A stretch of DNA of 64,000 nucleotides, taken from contig NZ_CP034142.1 in the NCBI RefSeq assembly GCF_003994855.1, forward strand, positions 1,116,001-1,180,000, written 5' to 3'. The notes beneath the pieces are model-generated. The model saw only the letters and a list, made by a program, of their open reading frames with translations. It did no database searches and was not told the origin of the DNA. The DNA is from Marinobacter sp. NP-4(2019) (GTDB lineage: Bacteria; Pseudomonadota; Gammaproteobacteria; Pseudomonadales; Oleiphilaceae). Below are positions 42,663 to 50,545 of this stretch, piece by piece; positions within the stretch are counted from its first letter, which is position 1; each line of letters starts with the position of its first letter. Both the position numbers and the translations under genes were made by a program.

Positions 42663-43445
42663 ATGACGTGGAATTCCGCGGGGCGTGCCCCCGCATCTGA
42701 CTATCCCCAGGGCACCCTGTTCTTATGGCCGGACCACTGGCAGGTGGTTGGGCGGCTGATGCCCAACCGGCCCCACCGACACATCAGTGCATCACTGTTG
42801 GTTGGGCTGGATCAGACATTTCAGTTACAGGTGGACGGCCAGTGGCGCCGTACCCGGGCTGCTATTGTTTCGCCCGATGTCATACAGGCTCTCGATCCTG
42901 GCGATACCAGTATGTGGATTGCCCAGATGGATCCCGACAGCCGTTACTGGCGTGCCTTGCGTCATCTGGTGGGTGGTGTGGGTTCCGCAGATCTGGATCT
43001 GGGCCACCTTGACGTGCCATCGGTTCAGGAGCCGGGCTGTGAAGCGGTGGAGCGCTGGCTGGAAGATCTGTTGGCCAGCGTCGGACGCCCGGTAGAGCCA
43101 CTGGACGAGCGGGTATCACGGGTCTGTGACATCCTGCGCAGGGAGTTGCCGGAGAAATTGGACGTCAGCCTGCTGGCCGGGTGCGTCGGACTGTCCTCGT
43201 CGCGCCTGAGCCATCTGTTTCGTCAGCAGACCGGGGTGCCTCTGCGTCGTTTCCTGCTTCACCTGAAGATGAACCGGGCATTGGCTTTCTGGGAGCCCGG
43301 AAAATCCGTGTCACGGCTCGCCACGGAGGCCGGTTTCTATGACCAGCCCCACCTGGTGAGAACCGCGCGGGACATGTTCGATGCCTTGCCCTCGGAATAC
43401 GTCACTGCCGGCTGGTTTAAGGTCTGCCGCTGCCAGTTACCCTGA
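42663..43445 (+). CDS. AraC-family transcriptional regulator
   Basis: 260 aa. The N-terminal half is a cupin-like sensor region with a histidine cluster (RPHRHISASLLVGL) and IVSPDVIQAL. The C-terminal AraC domain (about 155-255) has the first helix-turn-helix LDVSLLAGCVGLSSSRLSHLF and the joining FRQQTGVPLRRFLLHLKMNRAL. The second HTH, with FYDQPHLVRTARDMFDALPSEY, is a slightly diverged form of the usual GFxDQSHFxRxFKxxxGxTPxxY. Ligand and target unknown. Convergent with ylqF, overlapping by about 9 bases if ylqF is restored to full length. Confidence 0.9.
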   Translation: MTWNSAGRAPASDYPQGTLFLWPDHWQVVGRLMPNRPHRHISASLLVGLDQTFQLQVDGQWRRTRAAIVSPDVIQALDPGDTSMWIAQMDPDSRYWRALRHLVGGVGSADLDLGHLDVPSVQEPGCEAVERWLEDLLASVGRPVEPLDERVSRVCDILRRELPEKLDVSLLAGCVGLSSSRLSHLFRQQTGVPLRRFLLHLKMNRALAFWEPGKSVSRLATEAGFYDQPHLVRTARDMFDALPSEYVTAGWFKVCRCQLP

Positions 43446-44329
43446 CTGGTTGGTCTCCCTGGCCAGCCTGGCAGCCTCCGCCTCCCGGGCTTCCTGCTCG
43501 ATCATCTCCGGTGTCTCCAGCGAGATCCGTCCCAGGGTACCGGCACGCAACTCGTTCAGCAGCACCTCGGACACTTTGTGCAGGTCGGGAATCCCCCCCG
43601 TGCAAAGAACCGGCGCTTGGCGGCAATGGCGTCCATCAGAGCCAGGCCGTCCACCGGCAGCTCCTGGAAGCCATAACGTTTCCTGATCAGTTCCGGGTAC
43701 GCCTGCAGCAGGTAATCCGCTTCGAACAGCGCCACATCCTCGAAATCAATCACCGCACTGCGGATGGCACCGGTAATCGCGAGGCGATAGCCGCAGGCTT
43801 CCGGCGACAGCTTGGGCCAGAGAAAGCCCGGGGTGTCGTACAGCAGGATGTTGTCTGGCAGTTTGATGGCCTGTTGGGCGCGAGTCACCGCCGGCTCGTT
43901 ACCGGTTTTCGCCGCCGGGCGTCCGGCCAGGGTATTGATCAGGGTGGACTTCCCGACATTGGGAATGCCAAGAATCATCACTCGCAGAGCGCTTTTCTGC
44001 CGATCGTGGTCAGGGGTCATCGCGGCAGCCAGTTTGAGGATGTCCATAGCCTCACCGCGCTGATTGTGGGTGAGGGTGATGGCACGGACGCCCCTTTCTT
44101 TTTCAAGCCAGGACTGCCAGCGGGCAGTAACGTCCGGATCAGCCAGGTCGCGCTTGTTAAGTACCTTGATCAGCGGTGTATCGCCCCGAAGGTTGGGAAC
44201 CAGCGGGTTTTCGCTGCTGAAGGGAATGCGGGCGTCGACGACCTCAATGATAAGGTCCATCTGTGGCATTACCTTTTTGATCTCCTTGCGGGCCTTGTGC
44301 ATATGCCCGGGAAACCAGTTGATGGCCAT
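43437..44329 (-). pseudogene. ylqF: ribosome biogenesis GTPase YlqF/RbgA-type, frameshifted near the 3' end
   Basis: Circularly permuted GTPase that helps 50S assembly. The ATG at 44329 (AINWFPGHMHKARKEIKK, the family start; GGAGT upstream) gives order G4 NKRD, G1 GIPNVGKSTLIN, G3 DTPG. The intact frame stops at 43556 after ARGGFPTCTKCPRCC, which is not family-like. One extra G in the G7 run (C7 on the plus strand, 43593-43599) restores ARGGIPDLHKVSEVLLNEL and a tail GRISLETPEMIEQEA that ends at 43437, giving about 297 aa. A homopolymer error is most likely. The longer open frame up to 45115 is not coding upstream of 44329. Confidence 0.8.
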
Positions 44330-44569
44330 GTTGAGACTCCAGAATTGGCTGAATCGCGCCATTATGGACGGGAATGACCAAATTTTCACATTTGATTGAA
44401 ACCGCCGGTGCTGCGGGATTCCGCCGGGTGATTTGAGATATGTGTACAAAAAGAAGGGATATCGGGGTGAAAGCAGAGGGTGTTTTGTTTTAGGGTGGTG
44501 GACCTGAACCGAGAAACCAATGATGACCAGCGGTTTGACGTTATTGCCGCTTAATTTACGGAGACATTT

Positions 44570-45028
44570 ATGAAGCTTGTAAAACTGTTCGGTATCGCTC
44601 TTTTGACTATTGGGCTGGCCGGCCCGGTCATGGCTCAGGACATGAGCCAGCAACAGCGCCCCCAGGGTGATCAGGTAGACCAACTGGCGGAGCTGGTGGG
44701 GTTGAGCGATGACCAGCAGAAAGAGATTCGCGGCATCATTGAAGAGATGCAGGGTGAAATTCAGGGACTGCAGGCGGAAGCCCAGCAACTGCAGCAGGCG
44801 ATCCAGGCCGAGATCAAGCCGGATTATGACGAAGACAGCATTCGTGAAAACGCCGAGAAGCTGGGTGACCTGACTGGCGAGATGACAGCCCTGTCTACCC
44901 TGATGCAGGCCAAGGTCGATGCGGTGTTCACTGAAGAGCAGCGCGCGGAGCTGGACAAGCGCATGAAGCAGATGCAGCAGCAGATGCAACAGCGCCGTCA
45001 GATGCAGCAGCAAATGCAGCAGCAGTAA
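44570..45028 (+). CDS. Spy/CpxP-like periplasmic protein with Met/Gln-rich tail
   Basis: 152 aa. Signal peptide 1-22 (ALLTIGLAGPVMAQ). The mature part is all-helical with an LTXXQ-like pattern (VGLSDDQQKEIRGIIEEM; FTEEQRAELDKRMKQ), the hallmark of Spy/CpxP ATP-independent periplasmic chaperones. It ends in a low-complexity Gln/Met tail (MQQQMQQRRQMQQQ). Role as a stress-induced chaperone or metal-stress protein is inferred from the family. A canonical terminator follows. Confidence 0.75.
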   Translation: MKLVKLFGIALLTIGLAGPVMAQDMSQQQRPQGDQVDQLAELVGLSDDQQKEIRGIIEEMQGEIQGLQAEAQQLQQAIQAEIKPDYDEDSIRENAEKLGDLTGEMTALSTLMQAKVDAVFTEEQRAELDKRMKQMQQQMQQRRQMQQQMQQQ

Positions 45029-45040
45029 GCGCCAGACCTG

Positions 45041-45082
45041 AAAAAAAGCCGCCACGGTTTCTGGCCGTAGGCGGCTTTTTTG
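45041..45082 (+). terminator. rho-independent terminator of the Spy-like gene
   Basis: AAAAAGCCGCC (45043-45053) pairs with GGCGGCTTTTT (45070-45080), with inner ACGG/CCGT and a T-rich tail. The flanking A run could let it act weakly for the minus strand as well. Confidence 0.88.
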
Positions 45083-45110
45083 TTTTTTAGCCTTGCTAAT
45101 TGTGGTGCCG

Positions 45111-45222
45111 GGCATGGCGGGTGAAGGCCCTCGCCATAACCGCTACAAGCACATCCATGTGCGCTTCTCTCCGGCCATCCCTGGCCTCCGAAATTCTGTC
45201 GAGGGCCTTCACCCGCCATGCC
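45111..45222 (+). repeat. intergenic structured repeat, copy A
   Basis: Perfect 23-bp inverted arms (45111-45133 and 45200-45222, containing GGGTGAAGGCCCTCG) enclose a 52-base core (45138-45189). The core holds two small hairpins: GCACAT-CC-ATGTGC and GGCCA-TCCC-TGGCC. The core recurs inverted at 45355-45406, 48/52 identical, while the arms there have a different sequence. The gap 45083-45462 between the two convergent genes holds only these elements. Confidence 0.8.
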
Positions 45223-45326
45223 TCAGATTTTGCAGTTATTTGAAACGGGGGAATCTTTTCATTTTGACCGTTGTCCCACAAGGCTGCTCGACCCGGCGAT
45301 GCTATAACTGCGAAGTCGGCGAGAGT

Positions 45327-45428
45327 GTTGATAGGTGGCCCTCCCAAAAATGTTGGAGGCCAGGGATGGCCGGAAACAAGCGCACATGGACGTGCTCGTA
45401 GCGGTTTTTGGGAGGGCCACCTATCAAC
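45327..45428 (-). repeat. intergenic structured repeat, copy B (inverted)
   Basis: Perfect 24-bp inverted arms (45327-45350 and 45405-45428, containing GGTGGCCCTCCC) enclose the core read on the minus strand (45355-45406). Against copy A the core has four changes; one falls in the first small hairpin and changes an A-T pair to a G-T wobble, keeping the fold. Both arm sets share GGTG and GCCCTC blocks. Confidence 0.8.
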
Positions 45429-45433
45429 GCGCC

Positions 45434-45460
45434 CCCTCCCAAATTAGCAGGCTACGAGCA
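45434..45460 (+). repeat. degenerate 5' fragment of the same repeat
   Basis: CCCTCCCAAA (45434-45443) and GCTACGAGCA (45451-45460) repeat, in order and near-normal spacing, the arm-core junction of copy B. No further core similarity follows; the sequence runs into the RND gene stop. Confidence 0.45.
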
Positions 45461-45462
45461 GG

Positions 45463-47970
45463 CTATTCCCCAGTACCCGAACCAAACGGCTTAATCAGAA
45501 CAATCAGCCGCGGCAGCAGGGTCAGGGCGCCTGCCAGGGCCATGAACATGGCGAAGCCGGTGAACAGGCCGAAGTAGATGGTCGGGATGAAGTTCGACAG
45601 CACCAGGATCGAGAAACCGATGATGATGGTCAGGGACGTGTAGAACATCGCCCGGCCGATGCTGCGGTGGCAGCGGTGCATGGTGGCAATGTAGTCGCCG
45701 TCTTTGGCGAACTCGGTTTTGAAGCGGTGGATGTAATGGATAGTATCATCCACGGCAATGCCAACTGTGATAGCTGCCACGGTGATCGTCATCATATCCA
45801 GCGGAATGGCGAGCCAGCCCATCAGGCCCAGTACCGATCCAGCGGCGATCAGGTTCGGTGCCATGCCAATCAGTGCCAGCAGTACCGATCGGAACAGGAT
45901 CACGAACATCACCATGATGGCCAGAAACACCACGCCCAGCGTCTTGATCTGGGATTCGAACAGGCTCTGTAGCATGTTGTTGTACATCACCGTCATACCG
46001 GTGAATAGCACCTGATCATCATCAAAGCCCAGTTCGCCGGTCAGGTGCTCGTGAATGGTGTCCAACAGCTGATCGCGCCGGAGGTCGGGCATGGTTTCCA
46101 GGATGCGAACACTGAAGCGGGCCTGATCGTGTTCCTCGGAGATGTACGGGGTCAGCAGGATGTCGCGGAGATCTTCCGGTACCGCCGTCGGCACAAAGGC
46201 CAACTCCACCGCATCCAACTGCTCGCCACCATTAACCTGTGCCAGCAGGTCCAGCGTTGTACTGATGGACAGCACCTTGCCGGTATCCGTCAGGCTGTCG
46301 AGGTAGTTGTGGACACGCCTCAGGCGCTCCATCTTCTGATAGGTGAACCAGGTGTCCCGGTACTCTTCGGCTTCGCCGCAATCCTCGACAAACGGATCAC
46401 AGTCGCTGGCAAAGGGGTCGCCGGACCCGGCATCTTCTGGAGGTGGATCATCGGTGATGACAACATCCAGCGGCGTAGTGCCCCCCAGGCGATTATCTAT
46501 GGTGATCATCCCCTGATGGATTTCCGTGGTGGACTTGAAGTAGTCAATAAAGCTGTTCTCAACCGTGAGCCTGCTCATTCCGATCACACACAGCACTGCA
46601 ATAACCACGGAGCCGCCAACCACAATCTTGCCGTGGTGTTCGGTAAAGCGGGCAAAGGCATCGGTGAACGGGATCCGGTCGGATGCGACATAACGGTCAA
46701 TGGGCGGTGGCAGCAGCGTCAGCAACGCCGGAAAGATCAGGAACGTGATCAGGAACGCAACGGACAGACCAATGGTCATCATCCAGCCAAAGTCAATCAC
46801 CGGGCGGATGCCGCTGAAGGTCAGTGATCCAAAGGCCACAATCGTGGTTATGGCCATGTAGAAGCAGGGCTTGATCATGGCCAGCAGGGTGCGCCGCAGC
46901 GCGTCCCGCGGGGCGGCTTCCGGTTCATCGTGCTGGAACTCCCGGTAGCGGACGATCAGGTGAATTGTCAGGGACAGGGTCATGATCAGCAGCAGCGACA
47001 CGAAGTTGGAGGAAATCACCGTCACCGGCCACTGGGCCCACGACAGGTATCCGATTACCAGCCATACGGTGAAACCGCAGCACAACATAGGAACCAGCAC
47101 CCAACGCCATTGGCGGAAGATGATGGCGAGGGTCAGCAGCAGGAAGATCAGCACGCCGATGCCAAACGTGGACAGGTCGCTCTTGATGAACTGAATCATG
47201 TCCGCCACGATCATCGGGACGCCGCCCAGATAGATTTCGGCGCTGTCCCGATAGCCGTCCAGAATGCTTCGAACCCGGCTGATGGTCTGGTCCCGTTTCT
47301 CGCCCATCTGTTCGGTGAAGCGGATAAATTCGTTGCTGACCTGCTCGAGTTGCCTCCGGTCCTCTGCGCTGGCGGTATCACTGGCAACCTTATCGCGCAG
47401 AGCTTCGCGCTGGTTCAGCAGGTCGAAATAGCGGTCCGGCGTGGGCAGATTGACCTGGATGGCCGTTGTCCTGGCATCCTCACTGATCAGCAGGTTGGGG
47501 TAGAGCGGATTATCCAGCAGGGCATCGCGGGCGGTTGCCGGCGCCACATCGTTCTCGTCCATGGTCTGGATTTCAGAATCCACCGTGTCGAGGGTCAGGT
47601 CTGGGCTATGGAGCAGTGGTACATTGAGGATGCTATTGGTGGAGCTGACACTGTCCACCGCTTCCAGGTCGTTTCTGAGTTGGCGGAGAGTGTCCAGGGT
47701 TTCCTCGCTGAACAGCTCGCCGTCCGGGGTGAAGGTGACGATGAGAAAGTCGTCCGACGTGGTGAATCGCCGGTTGATCTCGCGATACTGTTCCAGCGAC
47801 CGGTCGTTCTCCAGAACGAGTGATTCTGCCGAGGCATCCAGCCGGAACTGGTCCAGGCGTATGCTGGCAAGTACGAGAATGGTGGCAAATACAATCAGAA
47901 CGCCAACCGGGTGGGGGAGAATCAACCGGTCATAGAGGGAACGGATCAGGGTCATCGGCACATAGTCCAC
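45463..47970 (-). CDS. RND/MMPL-superfamily exporter
   Basis: 835 aa inner-membrane protein with the RND plan in two halves: one helix, a large periplasmic loop (about 35-235), five helices, and again. Hydrophobic bundles at about 240-420 and 640-820 include a sterol-sensing-like segment (FGIGVLIFLLLTLAIIFRQWRW). VAAITVGIAVDDTIHYIHRFKTE, with its paired Asp, is the conserved RND proton-relay helix. Relatives move hydrophobic lipids or hopanoid-like molecules; this substrate is unknown. No membrane-fusion or TolC partner is nearby. An alternative start is 47955. Confidence 0.88.
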   Translation of the reverse strand: MDYVPMTLIRSLYDRLILPHPVGVLIVFATILVLASIRLDQFRLDASAESLVLENDRSLEQYREINRRFTTSDDFLIVTFTPDGELFSEETLDTLRQLRNDLEAVDSVSSTNSILNVPLLHSPDLTLDTVDSEIQTMDENDVAPATARDALLDNPLYPNLLISEDARTTAIQVNLPTPDRYFDLLNQREALRDKVASDTASAEDRRQLEQVSNEFIRFTEQMGEKRDQTISRVRSILDGYRDSAEIYLGGVPMIVADMIQFIKSDLSTFGIGVLIFLLLTLAIIFRQWRWVLVPMLCCGFTVWLVIGYLSWAQWPVTVISSNFVSLLLIMTLSLTIHLIVRYREFQHDEPEAAPRDALRRTLLAMIKPCFYMAITTIVAFGSLTFSGIRPVIDFGWMMTIGLSVAFLITFLIFPALLTLLPPPIDRYVASDRIPFTDAFARFTEHHGKIVVGGSVVIAVLCVIGMSRLTVENSFIDYFKSTTEIHQGMITIDNRLGGTTPLDVVITDDPPPEDAGSGDPFASDCDPFVEDCGEAEEYRDTWFTYQKMERLRRVHNYLDSLTDTGKVLSISTTLDLLAQVNGGEQLDAVELAFVPTAVPEDLRDILLTPYISEEHDQARFSVRILETMPDLRRDQLLDTIHEHLTGELGFDDDQVLFTGMTVMYNNMLQSLFESQIKTLGVVFLAIMVMFVILFRSVLLALIGMAPNLIAAGSVLGLMGWLAIPLDMMTITVAAITVGIAVDDTIHYIHRFKTEFAKDGDYIATMHRCHRSIGRAMFYTSLTIIIGFSILVLSNFIPTIYFGLFTGFAMFMALAGALTLLPRLIVLIKPFGSGTGE

Positions 47971-48007
47971 ACTGTTCTAAAACGAGTGCAGAGTGTGCCA
48001 CAAAGCG

Positions 48008-49228
48008 TCAGTTAACTGTGACCCTGTTTGAGGCCACTTCCAGGGAGTCGATGAGGTTTTTCAGCCGTTGAGTCATATCGGCGCTTTCGGCCAGTTGGGT
48101 GACCATACTCTGGGTGGTGTCGCGAATACCCTGCACATTGGCGCGGACGTCATCGGTGGAGGCGGTCTGGTTCGCGGACAGGTTGGCGATCTGTTCGTTA
48201 GTCTCGTCAATACGGCTGACGACCGAATTGATGGCGTCCAGAGCCTGGCGGCCTTGTTCGGACTCGTCCACACAACGGCTGGCATCCGCCGAGCTTTCAG
48301 TCATCTGGGTGACGGCGCGGTCCATGGCGGTGAGCAGGCGGTTAATCGTGTCCTGGATCTGGTCGGTGGAATCCTGTACCCGCTGGGCGAGGTTGCGCAC
48401 TTCGTCAGCGACCACGGCGAAGCCACGTCCCTGTTCACCGGCGCGGGCGGCCTCGATGGCGGCGTTCAGGGCTAGCAGGTTGGTTTGTTCGGCAATACCC
48501 TTGATCTCGGTGACCGCCTGGCTAATTTCGTGTCCATTCCCGGCCAGGGATTCCACACTGGATGCCGAGTTGCGAATGACTTCTTCGAGGCGACGAATGG
48601 AATCGGCGCTGCGGGACACCCGCTCACCACCGTCCAGAGCCGCGTTGCGGGCTTCGTGAGACAGGGTCTTGGCAATGCTCGCCTGCTCAGCGATACCTCC
48701 AAAGCTCTGCAGCATGGCTTCGATGACTTCGGCGGAGCGGTCGGCACCGGATTGCTGTCGGGCGAGGTCATCGCGGCGGGCCTCGGCGGCGGCAGTAAGT
48801 TCACGGACCTCATTGTGCAGTCGCTCGATGGCTTCCTTCATGCTCCTGACGACGCTCATGGTGCGATCCTGCATGGCGTTGAAGGCGTTACCCATGTCAC
48901 CGATTTCGTCAGTGGAGTCCACGTCAGCCCGCCTGCTGAGGTTGCCTGATGCCTGAACATCCACCATGGTGCTTTTCAGACGATTAACATGGCGCTCAAT
49001 AAAGGAAATCAGCAACTGGGAGCCGGCCATTTCCAGAACCATCAATATCGCAACAATTCCGGCAAACTCCAGGGCGGTGTCGCTGAAGACGTCGGCAAAG
49101 GTACGGTCGGTGGCAGAGGCGATACTGCCCATGGCATAGAGCACCAGAAGGCAGAGCACGGTCAGTACGACAATGTTCAGCAGCCAGAACTTGTATTTCA
49201 GCCGTGCGTTCTTGAGCAGTTGCAGCAT
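48008..49228 (-). CDS. methyl-accepting chemotaxis protein with minimal periplasmic part
   Basis: 406 aa. Two membrane helices (about 14-34 and 52-74) enclose only about 20 periplasmic residues, so a large ligand domain is absent. A HAMP segment (about 75-130) follows, and then the signalling domain with the hairpin tip EQTNLLALNAAIEAARAGEQ and GRGFAVVADEVRNLAQR. It probably senses a cytoplasmic or membrane cue, such as energy state. It lies alone between the RND exporter and lipA on the same strand. Confidence 0.93.
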   Translation of the reverse strand: MLQLLKNARLKYKFWLLNIVVLTVLCLLVLYAMGSIASATDRTFADVFSDTALEFAGIVAILMVLEMAGSQLLISFIERHVNRLKSTMVDVQASGNLSRRADVDSTDEIGDMGNAFNAMQDRTMSVVRSMKEAIERLHNEVRELTAAAEARRDDLARQQSGADRSAEVIEAMLQSFGGIAEQASIAKTLSHEARNAALDGGERVSRSADSIRRLEEVIRNSASSVESLAGNGHEISQAVTEIKGIAEQTNLLALNAAIEAARAGEQGRGFAVVADEVRNLAQRVQDSTDQIQDTINRLLTAMDRAVTQMTESSADASRCVDESEQGRQALDAINSVVSRIDETNEQIANLSANQTASTDDVRANVQGIRDTTQSMVTQLAESADMTQRLKNLIDSLEVASNRVTVN

Positions 49229-49375
49229 GATAAACCCGATTTCCGTTCAGCCAATACCCCCTTGCATCGGACGGTATTGATTAGCGTCAAAACGCCAAGG
49301 ATAGCAGTCGCTTGTGAACGTTTCCTTGTTTCAGATCATGGTCCCTGCAGGATTTAACAATAGCTAACAAATTTC

Positions 49376-50416
49376 TCAGTCGAGGACCTTGACCGGAATC
49401 TGCTGAACGTTGCTGGGGGGTACCTCGGGCACGGTCAGGCCCAGGTTGTTCTTGTCGAACACCCGGTCCGCGCGGTAGCTGGAGCGCACCATGGGGCCAG
49501 ACGGTACTTCCATAAAGCCCTTTTCCAGGCCAATGTCACGGTAGCGGTTGAATTCTTCCGGTGTGACATAGCGCTCCACCGGCAGGTGGTTCGGGGTGGG
49601 ACGCAGGTACTGGCCCAGGGTGAGGATATCCACACCAATGGCGCGCAGGTCGTCCATGGTTTGCAGGATCTCTTCCTCGGTTTCACCCAGCCCCAGCATC
49701 AGGCTGGTCTTGGTGAGGACGTCCGGGCGATATTGTTTGGCATGAGCCAGAACGCTGAGGGTCTTTTCATAGCCGGCGCGGGGATCACGCACGCGGCTGG
49801 TAAGGCGCTTGACGGTTTCCACGTTCTGGGCGAAGACATCCAGGCCGGAATCCACCACCTTTTCCACATCCGACATCACCGCGTCAAAATCCGGAGTCAG
49901 GGCCTCGACGGCCACTTCCGGCGTGCGCTGCTTGATGGCGGAAACACAGGCCGCATAATGAGCCGCGCCGCCGTCGTCCAGGTCGTCCCGGTCCACGGAG
50001 GTCAATACGATATAGCGCAGTCCCATCAGTTCCACCGACTTGGCGGTGTTCTCCGGCTCTTCATGGTCCAGCCAGCCTTTGGGGTTGCCGGTATCCACCG
50101 CACAGAACCGACAGGCACGGGTACACACAGAGCCCATCACCATGATGGTGGCGGTGCCGTTGGTCCAGCATTCGCCGATGTTGGGGCAATGGGACTCCTG
50201 ACAGACGGTGCTCAGGCGGTGTTCGCTGACGTTCTTGCGGACGGCCTCATAACGCTCTCCGCCAGGCATACGGGCTCTCAGCCACTTTGGTTTGCGCTCA
50301 ACGGCCGTCGTATCCTTGTGTCCGGATTGCTTGATTCCGTCCTTGATGGCAGAAAAACCATGCTCGTTGCGGAACTTGGAACCACTGGTAATACGGGGCT
50401 TCGCGCTGTCGCTCAT
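49376..50416 (-). CDS. lipA: lipoyl synthase
   Basis: Radical-SAM enzyme that inserts two sulfurs into octanoyl-lipoyl domains. 346 aa. The auxiliary cluster is bound by CQESHCPNIGEC and the radical-SAM cluster by CTRACRFCAV. YIVLTSVDRDDLDDGGAAHY, KTSLMLGLGETEEEI and TLGQYLRPTPNHLPV are family marks. lipB lies 31 kb away in the window instead of being adjacent. Confidence 0.97.
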   Translation of the reverse strand: MSDSAKPRITSGSKFRNEHGFSAIKDGIKQSGHKDTTAVERKPKWLRARMPGGERYEAVRKNVSEHRLSTVCQESHCPNIGECWTNGTATIMVMGSVCTRACRFCAVDTGNPKGWLDHEEPENTAKSVELMGLRYIVLTSVDRDDLDDGGAAHYAACVSAIKQRTPEVAVEALTPDFDAVMSDVEKVVDSGLDVFAQNVETVKRLTSRVRDPRAGYEKTLSVLAHAKQYRPDVLTKTSLMLGLGETEEEILQTMDDLRAIGVDILTLGQYLRPTPNHLPVERYVTPEEFNRYRDIGLEKGFMEVPSGPMVRSSYRADRVFDKNNLGLTVPEVPPSNVQQIPVKVLD

Positions 50417-50545
50417 TGCAACCGGACTCTCATTAAAGCTTTGGATAGCCTTAAAGGGTAATCCGCAGGCAGGGCAGATACAAGGCAGGTACGGATAATC
50501 ACGGGGGTAACCGGGTCCGACATTCGTCGAACCCGGTTAAAGGGA

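Noticed and set aside
44330..45115. N-terminal extension of the ylqF frame up to 45115
   Set aside because: Antisense to the Spy-like gene and its terminator; YlqF proteins start at MAINWFPGHMHKA.
45111..45428. Structured repeats read as rho-independent terminators or integron attC sites
   Set aside because: No T run follows the long stems, loops are too large for terminators, the normal terminator is at 45041-45082, and no integrase-type GTTRRRY core or gene cassette is seen.
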